Positions 1 through 8,849 of a DNA stretch of 64,000 bases are shown here, in pieces. Position 1 is the stretch's first letter, and the number at the start of each line of letters is the position of its first letter. The position numbers and the translations under genes were made by a program. Origin of the DNA: Chrysoporthe austroafricana (Eukaryota; Ascomycota; Sordariomycetes; Diaporthales; Cryphonectriaceae). The stretch spans positions 4,892,383 through 4,956,382 of the forward strand of contig JYIP02000004.1 of the NCBI GenBank assembly GCA_001051155.2, given 5' to 3'. The notes beneath the pieces were generated by a model. The model was not told the DNA's origin. It did not search any database and saw only the letters and a program-made list of their open reading frames with translations.

Positions 1-205
1 GATCGGTGTGGACACGCTCGGTGGAGGACGTGCCGGTGGCGGACTCCTTGGATACCTTTCGGATGGCGTGGGCGCGAACAACGTCGTCGACGGCGATGAG
101 GTTATTAGCATGCCACATGTCCTCAGGCTCGGTGGCTACCAGTTGTACTGAGTCCTCGCCTAGATCCTCGATCCGAGGGATCTTCTTCGCGTTGACTAAC
201 TGCAT
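1..205 (-). CDS. dom34: DOM34/pelota, N-terminal part (gene runs off the left edge)
   Basis: Starts at the ATG complementary to 203-205 and stays open for 68 codons to the window edge. The product begins MQLVNAKKI and contains EPEDMWHANNLI, a stretch with IRKV, and SATGTSSTERV. These match the pelota/Dom34 N-terminal domain, where E-x-E-D-M-W-H-x-Y-N-L-I and I-R-K-V-x-x-E-S-x-T-G are family hallmarks. Dom34 pairs with Hbs1 and binds stalled ribosomes in the cytoplasm, splitting them for no-go and non-stop mRNA decay. Codon use is GC-rich, unlike everything to the right, and there is no RIP-type nonsense, so this is a live host gene. The plus-strand open frame over the same bases is its shadow. 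The 3' two thirds of the gene lie outside the window. Confidence 0.9.
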   Translation of the reverse strand, partial: MQLVNAKKIPRIEDLGEDSVQLVATEPEDMWHANNLIAVDDVVRAHAIRKVSKESATGTSSTERVHTD

Positions 206-554
206 GTCGTGTTGATGTTAATCCCCCAGGGTCTGAAATCGATCAATCTCTAGTGAGGCTGGATGTTCTCTGAGGGATGAATCGAGAACTAAAATTGGCA
301 GGGATCGAGGTGAAAGGGTAGGTGGGAAATTGCGGGGCAGGGGAGTTGATGTCATGTGGGGTTATAAACACATGGCCCTTGCGAACAAGAAAAAGCAACT
401 CTTGATAAAACTTTATAATTGCAGCTGCATTAAGAGAAAATTCGTATTATAATTAAAATGTAAATAAAAGATTAAATGTAAAATTAAAAAAAAAGGCTTT
501 ATAAATACTAATCTTTTTAATAAATATATAATATAATAAATTAAATATAAAATA
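206..554. other. DOM34 upstream region and border of the AT-rich block
   Basis: This is the 5' flank of DOM34, which is transcribed leftwards. It is GC-balanced up to about 400 and then changes abruptly to about three quarters A+T. An imperfect palindrome, CATGTG...CACATG around a TATAAA core, lies near 353-375. No gene is seen. From about 410 to 554 the sequence is low-complexity AT and I cannot assign it to either repeat family. Confidence 0.6.
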
Positions 555-762
555 TAATAGCAAAACTTATAAAAATAGTAAATTTATAATAAATTCGTTT
601 AATAAATTTATAATAAATCTCTTAGTAAATATGCGGTAAATTTATTAAGTAAATGCTATACTTTTATTAAAAGGCTTATATAATGCTTTAATATATTTTT
701 AGCGTAATTTACTTTTTTAGAAAAATTATATTTTAAAATATATTTTAGTACGTTTATTATTA
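555..762 (+). repeat. GyB LTR, old heavily mutated copy
   Basis: About 208 bp matching the 207-bp GyB LTRs (for example 23672-23878) along its length, with many additional C-to-T and G-to-A changes. It begins TAATAGC for TGATAGC and ends ATTATTA for CCATCA. It is followed directly by the GyB leader, so it is a 5' LTR in plus orientation. Confidence 0.85.
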
Positions 763-1129
763 ATTAATAGCTACGTTTTATACGCTTTTGCTATATAATT
801 GGGTTTCGACTATCGGCTTTATAAAGTAACGGCTTTTATAGGAATATCGGTTTTATAAAATATCGGCTTTTATAAAAGTATTAGCTTTATAAAGCATCGG
901 CTTTTATAAGAATATCGGTTTTATAAAATATCGGCTTTTATAGAAATAACGTTTTTATAAGAAATATTATAATTATTTATTAATAATTTATTGCTAATTT
1001 ATTATAGTAATTATTAGCAATAATATTTTATTATTGCGGCTTATTAATTATATTAAAATTAAGCATTTCGCTTAAATATATAAGTTTATATAAACTTTAA
1101 ATAATTTTGAAAAGAAAGATTAAATTATA
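763..1129 (+). pseudogene. GyB leader plus first ~42 codons of GyB gag (remnant)
   Basis: Bases 763-1003 are the 241-bp GyB leader with the degraded primer site (TAATAGCTACG for TGG-type) and an array of short units (TATCGGCTTTATAAAG and variants, about 807-965). The gag start codon is ATA at 1004-1006 instead of ATG, in the same place as in GyB-1 (18988) and GyB-2 (24120). The frame is cut at 1129 by a GyA LTR, and no continuation of this gag follows at 19662, so the element is a truncated relic. Confidence 0.8.
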
Positions 1130-1257
1130 TTTTATAAATGCTATAGCGATCTTAAAATATATTATAAAGTTAAAGGGTTTATATTAATAAGAGCGGTATT
1201 AAATATAAGTTTTAAATGCCAAAACAATTTTAATAAAAAATTTTTTAATGCAATATT
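1130..1257 (-). repeat. GyA LTR, first part (split by GyB-1)
   Basis: Matches the outer end of minus-oriented GyA LTRs, with the run TATAAATGCT...AAAGGGTTTATATTAATAAGAGCGGTA. It stops at 1257 where GyB-1 begins, and the remainder resumes at 19442. ATATT at 1253-1257 is repeated at 19437-19441, so it is the GyB-1 target-site duplication. Confidence 0.8.
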
Positions 1258-1464
1258 TGATGGTGAACGTACTGAAATATATTATGAAGCATAATTCTTC
1301 TAAGAAAGTGAATTACGCTAAAGCCTATCAGGGCATTATATAGGCCCCCCGGTAAGGGTATGGCATCCACCTGGTAAATTTATTGCGTATTTACTAGGGG
1401 ATTTACTATAAATTTACTAGGCGAATCCATTACGAATTCATTTCGTTTATAGGTTTTACTATCA
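1258..1464 (-). repeat. GyB-1 3' LTR
   Basis: 207 bp; in element orientation it begins TGATAG and ends CCATCA. It retains more C/G than the 5' partner, and the differences are transitions. The purine tract just upstream in element orientation (AAAGGGCCGGCAAT) is the likely polypurine tract for plus-strand priming. Confidence 0.92.
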
Positions 1465-2146
1465 ATTGCCGGCCCTTTATAACCTTTATCTACAAAGGAA
1501 GCTAACCGTCAGAAACGTCTTGAGTAGCAGTAGTACGATATGATAGGATTCTGGGTTATACGGCAAGGAAAAGCACGACAGCACTATTAGATAAAAAAGA
1601 TCATATAGGAAATAATAATCGTTTTATGAAGCCGACTCGTGCTAGAGTCTTAATAGGTAAACGTACCCATGCCGGGGACTTGAATAACAAATATGCCTAT
1701 ACCGGGAATTAAAAGAAAACCTGCTTATGCCGGGGGCTTAGAATTAATCCTCTATTACAATCGGTTTATACTTAGGATAAATAGATATATATAGTACTTG
1801 TATATAATAAGGCTAGCCGATATTCAAGTATATTTCAGTAATATTTAATCGTATTTACTGCCGAAATATTTAGTATAGATATAATTAAAAACTAAAATTA
1901 TTTATAAATATTAATAGAAAATATAGCTTTCAGATAATAAAATATTAAATAGGTATAATAATAATGAATATAAAATGAAATTACGATAGGATATATTGGC
2001 ATATAAAGCTGATAATTGCGTATAGTTATTATATAGCAATATTATAGCCAGTTTTCAATATAAATAATTAAATCTATAAATTATTAGAAAAAAGCAGCAT
2101 TATATGCTATTAATAATATTATATCGATAAATAATAGCTATATTTA
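1465..2146 (-). other. GyB-1 3' untranslated region with ~30-bp tandem units
   Basis: Lies between the ORF-X stop and the 3' LTR and is homologous to 62697-63378 in GyB-2. About 1653-1745 contains three imperfect tandem units of roughly 30 bp, each with a TATGCCGGG or TATACCGGG core. No open frame of note. Confidence 0.7.
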
Positions 2147-3895
2147 CTAATTAGGAATAATTTCCCGGGCTTTAGCAATAATTTCAAAATTTAATAAATT
2201 ACGAAAGAATATAGCAAATAGTTTTTCTTTTCCGATATAATCGCAAAAGTTAGTATAATTATAGATATTAAGCTATAAGGTCTTGACTAGCCTATACATT
2301 TGGATATAAGACTTGAGGCTTATTATGCGATTTTGGCATTGCAAGGACCGGGCGGCATTAAGGTAATTTTTATTTTCGTTAGCCCATTTCTGAAAAGTAG
2401 CATTAAAGTCGTAATCTATATCGTCCTTAGTAAAGACGATCTTGATAGCTTTGAAATCGTATTCGAAACGGAAGATTTGGTTTATAATAAAATATAGGCC
2501 CGACCGGTTGGATAAGACAATAGGATCAAAATTGCAGAACCAAATAACGAATTCGTATATATATTCTCTTATAGTAAAAGGGAAGAAGTACTGGATACGA
2601 TTATCGTAGATTCCGATAATGCCAAACTTAATATTATTATGAATAGCGAAACTGTTAATAACGTAAAGACAGTTAATATCGAAATTGCTTCTTTAAGTAA
2701 AATTATAGCGTATATACTCTTTGGATATATAAAAGGCTAGCGTACGGTAATATATTGCGATTTCGGCTTTAATAGCTTTGGATTTGGGATTATATTTGAT
2801 AAATAAGGCGGGGATAGCGCGAAGCGTAGCTTATAAGGGCAAAGTGCTATTAATACTGGCTCGGGGAGCTTTATTTAGTATGGCTAATAAATTAGCTATA
2901 TTCGGTAAATCGTTTTCGGTCAGGTCGATAATATCGTCTATAATTTGATAGCGTTTGGCTAGCATTATGAAATTTCGTTCTATTATAGCAAATAGGCTTA
3001 GATTAGCAACCGGTATAATAAGCTTAAAGACTTTAAGTTTAGCTAAAACTAGCTTAATATTTTTAGCTATTTTTTTCTAAGTAGCAAAAGCTATATTACG
3101 ATTATATTCGTAAACTATAATAATTTTTGCTATATTAGCTGTATAACGCATAGCATTTACTTCCTTTTTGATAAGGTTATTGCGATTGCTTAATATTATT
3201 TATCTAGCCTTATCCTTAATATAACGGCTATATTTATTTCGTAAGCGATCGTCTTTCGATATTATAATAGGAAATAGGATGCGATAAGCTATTAATAGGG
3301 TATATAGGGCAAAGATAAAATTACGAACGGTAAATGAATTTGAAATAAATTTAAGCAATATTCCTTTAATAGAATTATCCGTTAATCTATTATTTATATC
3401 CTCGTTCGTAATAGCATCCGTACCGATAAGAGTATTTGGATAAAGTTCTTATTTTTCGTAAATAAGGCTGGAATAGTTAATTTATAACGGTATAAAGTAT
3501 TGTAAAATAAATTCCTAGGCTTCCTTAATAGTTAGCGGCCGATTAATATTGCTATTACTTAGCTCGGTATTGGAAATATAGATATTATATTCGACTTTTC
3601 AGTTTACTATATCGGTATAACTTTTACTGATTAGCGCTTAACGAAAAGCTACTATATAAGCTTCTTAATAGTAAAGGAAATCGCTTAAGTAGTTTTTCGT
3701 TATATAAATATTACGGTAGAAACGGCTTTCGCTATTATATAAATATATAGCCTACCGATATCCTTCTAAGGAAAGGCAGTTTTTAAGCGATACTTTATAA
3801 ATATATTTGGCATATTATATAGTCTTGCTTTTTTGGCAAATTTTGAAAGGTTCCTTTTAGGATATAAGGTACGGTATTATATAGAAATTGAGCAT
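2147..3895 (-). pseudogene. ORF-X: additional sense ORF downstream of pol in GyB (582 codons, RIP nonsense)
   Basis: From ATG at 3895 to TAG at 2147-2149 the length is 1749 nt, exactly 583 codons. The same frame aligns throughout with the GyB-2 copy, and the only interruptions are in-frame TAA, TAG or TGA of the kind RIP makes from CAA, CAG, CGA or TGG. It lies in the same orientation as pol, 311 bp after the pol stop, where env or other accessory ORFs sit in other Ty3/gypsy elements. The product is rich in basic and aromatic residues. The most conserved blocks are ISKDDRLR (about residue 205), VNAMRYTANIA, LSNRSGLYFIINQIFRFEYD and FNATFQKWANENK. One hydrophobic run probably owes its hydrophobicity to RIP, so I do not call a membrane segment. 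I do not recognise the family, and it does not resemble gag, env or a recombinase that I know. Confidence 0.75.
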
Positions 3896-4206
3896 AGCTA
3901 AACGTATTATTTCTTATTAATCTTAGTCTTATAGCAAAATATTTACGGAAAGATATAACTTAATAATTATATAATGTATTTTGATTTTAGTAATATTAAT
4001 AGCCTTATTAATATAGTCTTTACGGGTTTACGGAAGCTTAGCAAAATAAAGCGAAATTGATAATAGTATTGGCTTAATACCCAAAAATAATATTCAAAAA
4101 TATAATAAAAAGTAATAATAATAAAGCAATATAGCTGGCTATAATGGGTAAATAAGGATAGTAATTGTAAGCGCGCTAATAAGAAGAAGAAAATAAAATG
4201 AATTTA
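3896..4206 (-). other. GyB-1 spacer between pol and ORF-X
   Basis: About 311 bp of AT-rich sequence with no open frame. The equivalent in GyB-2 (53846 to about 54149) contains a run of T residues near 53850-53872. Confidence 0.5.
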
Positions 4207-6321
4207 CTAGCAGTTTACGAAATAATAGCCTTTTGCATTTGCTAGAAATTTACTTGCTTTACTTAGCAATCGCTTTTACCCTAATGCGCGCTTATTGCAT
4301 TACGGATTTTTTCGATTTCTTGGAACAAATAAACTAGCTTATTCTAATGTATTTTCTATTCGTAGATTGCGCTTTAGCCTGCCTCGTTTTCGTAAGGCAA
4401 TTACGACAATATTTCCCGGTTCAAGGATTTCTTCCGCTAATAGCCGCCTTTGCTTTATTCCTTCTTGCAGTTCGGCTATAGTTTCGCGTTTCTGTTCGAA
4501 ATTATATATTATTTCGTCTGCATTCAGGGCATTACAGGGCATCCATATATTATAATAGCTAGGGTAGTTTATCCATTTTACTAAGTATTCAATTTTGCGC
4601 GGATTATATTTATACTTTCGCTTATAGCAGCTAATTATCTTTTCTAGCTCGTAATATTAGTAATCTTCCAAATATTTCTTAATATCCGGATCCTCTAGCA
4701 TATTTATTAAGTTCTGGTATATAGAATTATATTTATAGAAATCCGTTTTAAGAAAGTTTGCAAGCATTAATTGTATTATTGAGATTACTAGATAGATATT
4801 TATATAAGGAGCTAATTTTAATTTATATGCTAAATTCCTTATTTTTCGAATAACCTGGAAAAGTTCTATTTTCTATTATGAAAATTTCAGAAATAAGTTA
4901 CTTAGCAATAAATACCCGTAGCTTAAGCGAATATATATCCAATTATTTAATTCGAAAATTATCTAGTAATAATGCTTATTATATTGCAATTTGGCTATTA
5001 TTTGCGTTTCGGCAATAAAAAGTTAAGCTTTTTCTTAAAAGACTTCTTTTGCTAGAGGTATTATATTCTTTATCTACTAGCCCGATAATAAGTTAAATCC
5101 GAATAGCATTTAGCTAGCTGAATATTTTATAGCTCGATTATATATATTATTTAGGTTAAATTATAATGCTAGTATTATTTCGGTTTATTTTGCATTAGAG
5201 TAAGCGGTTATAAAATATCGAATTGCTATTTTAACTATTCGGTTTTTTATTTCAGATTGCCTATCTGTTTGCGAATACGAGGTAATAGAATAAGCAAGTT
5301 TCGTTCCGATAGTTTCCTATAAATATTTCTAGAATTCCGATAGGAATTTCGAATCTTTATCTGAGATAATCCTTTTAAGTATTTCCCAATTAATAATATA
5401 AAGTATCCGTAAGATAAGGGTTGCTTAGTTTGCTATAATATATATTGCATTGCTTAATATAATAATTGTAGCTTTGGAATATTTATCCGTAATTATAAAA
5501 AATATATCCAGGAATAGCATTTTAATTAAGGCTTATATAATATTTATAGATAATACTATTAATAATCTTGTAATAAAATCTATAATAATAATATAAAATA
5601 GGATTAATAGAGATAATATAGGCTGCATTTCCTTTAAAGGTTGCTATAAATCGTTTTTATTCTTATTATAAGTTCGATATATCGATATGTAATTGCGTAT
5701 TTTAGCATAGCAATATTTGATAACGAATTAATCCGTTAAATCGTATTATATATAGTTTATGCCGAAATAGTATTTTCTATTGTAAGCTTCTTTAATAAAA
5801 TCTAATGCCACTTTATTCGGGATATATAATCGTTATTTCTTATAATAATCCTTGAGAAATAATAAGCTATTATAATCTAATATAAAAGGTAGTCGGGCAA
5901 CTTTATTTAAGTCTTTTAATTATTCGATTATTTTGGATTATAAGGGGTATTTTTCGTATCTTTTCTTGATATGCCCTTTCATTTCGCTATTTATAGATAT
6001 TTTATTGAGAATCTGGATAAATTCGTTTTCTTATATCTTATTTAGAACGCCCTTATTATCGATAGGTTTCTGGGTAAATAGTAATCTTGATATAGCATTT
6101 ACGAAAACGTTCGACTTTCCCGGTATATAGTATGCTTTTAAGTCGAATTAGCTTAAGTATTCCGAAACGAAAATTAGCCGCATATTTGCTTTAATCTTAT
6201 TTACTATATTTATAAATAACGAATGAATAATGCTAACCGTTATTGCGTAATCGGTAAAGATATAAATTAGCTTAATTTAATTCGATTTTATTATTATCCG
6301 TAATTTTCGTATTAGCTATAC
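4207..6321 (-). pseudogene. GyB-1 pol, 3' half: RNase H end, integrase, chromodomain
   Basis: Continues the pol of 13846-16200 across the GyA-1 insertion. In element order it shows the RNase H tail (PGKSN followed by NAISRLL, for PGKxNxxADALSR), an integrase core with the sequences DKYSKATIII, DKDSKFLSEF and SYSQTDRQSE (the D-D-E region), a GPY/F-like segment, and a chromodomain (YELEKII, then YLVKWINYPSYYN) near 4550-4680. A 67-codon open piece (4339-4542) is the tail after the chromodomain. Stop at 4207-4209. Many TAG/TAA codons and D or H losses make it inactive. The closest type is the fungal chromovirus lineage whose RT has the consensus LGYPSVQLLG and YLR-x-Y-I-P. Confidence 0.88.
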
Positions 6322-6790
6322 TGTTATGAACCCACAAATAAAACCCGGGAAGGGAAAAGGAAAACAGACAGACGACCCACTCACAGGGAGTTTCACACAG
6401 GAAATACGAATTCCAGGATTATGCATGGGTTAGGGTTAGATAAGATAAAGATTACCAGATCACCTGGTAAGCCAATAAGCTACGCTTACCCACTCACTTG
6501 GTGAGCCAGTGAGCCACGCTCACCCACTTACCTGGTAAGCCAGTAAGCCACGCTTATGGGGCAAAGTATATAGACAGTAAGGGATGCCTTTGAAAGGGTG
6601 GTTCTAATACCTTCAGTTGTCAATCTAAGTATCAATTGGACCCTACCATTAATAGCCATATTGGCTTATGAATATTGCGATACCCAGTAAACTCGTCCTG
6701 AATCTCAAGGCTGTACTTGGTACTGCTCTTGTTAGCATAAACCCTTTGACTTTACAGTATATCTTAAGATTTGCTGCAGCGTTCATAACA
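6322..6790 (+). repeat. GyA-1 5' LTR (469 bp) with three 34-bp tandem units
   Basis: Perfect 10-bp terminal inverted repeats. Between about 6457 and 6558 a 34-bp unit (TTACCCACTTACCTGGTAAG plus GCCAGTAAGCCACGC) is repeated three times. Each unit contains the inverted repeat CTTACC-T-GGTAAG, a plausible U3 enhancer-type array. A telomere-like GGGTTAGGGTTAG lies at 6427-6439. The likely R start is at 6615 (AGTTGTCAA), which pairs with the primer site. Confidence 0.92.
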
Positions 6791-6852
6791 TTTTGACAAC
6801 TCTTGTTCAAGGTTGGTTCAGTATATACCCCTTGAGTAATATTCAGGATATA
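6791..6852 (+). promoter_or_regulatory. GyA-1 leader with self-priming site
   Basis: No TGG follows the LTR as in a tRNA primer site. Instead TTGACAACT at 6793-6801 is the exact complement of AGTTGTCAA at 6615-6623 in the LTR. This is the arrangement expected for Tf1/sushi-group elements, where the 5' end of the transcript folds back as primer. The leader is only 62 bp long. Confidence 0.65.
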
Positions 6853-8849
6853 ATAGCGCCCCAGATTCCGTCTTTATCCAATAACCAGGCCTTCCAAGAA
6901 GAGATTCCGGTTGTCTTTACTAACGAACAATTCCAGTAGCAGAATATGGCTCTGTACTAGCAACTTGAAGAAGTCAAGAACGAGGTTATCCGCTTCAATG
7001 CTTTCCAGCAGGCTAAGGCTTTCAAGCTTGACAAACCCGGCCCGTACAAAAGCACTCGGGGAGACTTCCAAGCCTTCTTGACGCAACTCAAGGCCTATTT
7101 CAAGCATTATGGAACCCAGTTCAGAATTACTTATAACAAAATCGATTTCGCGGGAAGTCGTTTCGAAAGAACGGCCTTACAGTAGTAGGAACCGACTTTT
7201 CGCGACTATTTGGATAACAGTAAGGAACTTTGCTCAGAGGATACGAAGCGCATCTTCCAGCGCTATGCCAATTTCGAATTAGCCCTTACTAAGACTTTTG
7301 GAAACCCGGATGAATAACGAATTGCAGTACGGCAACTAGAGGCATTTCGATAAACCGGTTCGGTAGCAGACTATACGGCAAAATTTAGACAGATTATCGC
7401 TTACTTAGATTACGAGGATAAACCCCTTATGAATGCCTATTACGCAAGACTTAAGGAAAAAATTAAAGACGAACTTTACAAGGAAAACCGATCCGAAAAA
7501 CTTAGTAAATTTATCAATAAAGCAGTTCGCATTAATAATCGATTATACGAACGATAGCAATAACGGCAGAAGAATTACGGTATTACCCCGCAATATCAGC
7601 CAAATACTGGAAGCGCAAGTTCCAGTATAAGGGCAAAAATAATACGGCTTATTCGGGCATTATACATGCTAGACTTATAGAACTAGACGCCCTTATACGT
7701 GAATAACGCAAAGGGATTACCTGTTATAATTGCGGAAAGAAAGGTTATATTGCCTGCAATTGCTATTAAGAAAAGAAAAAGCGAGAATGGAAGCCAGTCC
7801 CGGAAAGACAGGTTAATATCGCCTAGCGACAAGAACTCAATTAGCTAAACAAAAATATCCTATTAGAATAAGCAGCGGACCTTGATTACGGCAGTATTAG
7901 CTAGACAGCTTGCTATTAAGATTATTGCTTATTGCATCTTTCGGAAAAGGAAAATTCAGGATAATTCCTATATAAGCCTTAGGGATAGCGGCAATTCGCT
8001 ATAGGTAAGAAAGGCCTATTTTACGATTCTGTTATCCAGGATAGCGATTTCGATTGCTTTAGCAAAAGACCTTTATAAAGCGAGGAAGACTTAGGGAAAT
8101 ACCTTTTGAATTACTACTTGGAACGATAATAGAGCAATATAATAGAAGAAGAAATCGGAACTATAGAACCAGAATTACCGATACCTAGCATTACTATCGA
8201 AAACTTAGCATACCCCGATAGATAGTCGGATAATCTACCAATTCCAGCCCTTAACGAAGAATTATTAGAAAAAACAGCCCGTTATTAGCAGAGGAACTGC
8301 TAAAATTGCAAATGGATATCCAAATATACGGAAATCGAATATATTATTTACGGACTTACAATAAAGGAACTCTTTTAAGGCATACCATTTCAGAATAACG
8401 GATACTTATTCCAGGAAGACGGAAGGATCAGTTATTTATACTCTCGTTATTATGAACTTGCCTAGATTTGCTATATTTACTATAACTGCCAGATACATTT
8501 TAGCGAGAAAGTCAAATATAATTAGTTTCTATTCAGAGAATGGGACCAATTAATCTATCCCGTTATAGAAGAGAGAGGAAAATTCAGAAAAATCCTGCAT
8601 ATTGAAAACAATAACGCATATATAGGGCTGCCCGATAACTGCTTGCGAGTATGCGTCGATAAAAAGACTATGTAAGGATAATGCTATATGATAGCATATT
8701 CCATATATGTACAGGATAAAGCCAGAGAATGGTATAAGCTGCAGAAAATCGAGAAGAATTGGCAGCGGAGCTACGCTTAAGCGAAACGGCTGGCATAGCA
8801 AGCAGCGAGAAGCGCCCAGAATACCCCAAAAAGGAAGGATCGCCTGTAA
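6853..8849 (+). pseudogene. GyA-1 gag (capsid and CCHC knuckle), start lost, one frameshift
   Basis: Start codon is ATA (6853-6855) followed by GCGCCC; the GyA-5 copy still has ATG GCG CC here. The product contains the conserved core KAFKLDKPGPYK, DFQAFLTQLKAYFKHYG and KTFGNPDE typical of fungal gypsy gag, then a zinc knuckle CYNCGKKGYIACNC at about 7722-7763, where the expected His is Tyr. After it follows an unusually long C-terminal part of about 360 residues. Length is 1997 nt against 1998 in GyA-2 and GyA-4. One A is missing near 7607 (GGAAGCGC against GGAAAGCGC), which shifts the frame before the knuckle. Stop TAA at 8847-8849, 15 nt after the slippery heptamer. Confidence 0.88.
8825..8831 (+). 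promoter_or_regulatory. CCCAAAA -1 ribosomal frameshift heptamer
   Basis: In the gag frame it reads C CCA AAA, the X XXY YYZ form of a -1 slippery site. It lies just before the gag stop at 8847 and inside the gag/pol overlap. The protease and RT are in the -1 frame relative to the zinc-knuckle frame. A small hairpin (AGGAC, loop, GTCCT) follows near 8868-8883. The same site is at 27366-27372, 33869-33875 and 60001-60007. In GyA-4 (46485-46491) it is CCTAAAA, one RIP-type change away. Confidence 0.7.

Noticed and set aside
6..215. Plus-strand open frame of 69 codons at the left end
   Set aside because: Antisense shadow of DOM34, whose product on the minus strand matches the pelota N-terminus.
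763..1003. Short regularly spaced repeats considered as a CRISPR-like array
   Set aside because: Units abut without unique spacers, occur in each GyB leader, and the organism is a eukaryote.
1258..1464. First read as a MITE because solitary 207-bp copies with weak inverted ends occur
   Set aside because: They pair as LTRs around GyB with 5-bp duplications and TG...CA ends; the lone copy at 41483 is a solo LTR.
5933..6130. Plus-strand frame with many hydrophobic residues (and its partner at 51922-52119)
   Set aside because: Antisense of the GyB RNase H/integrase region; hydrophobicity comes from AT-rich codons. Not a membrane protein gene.
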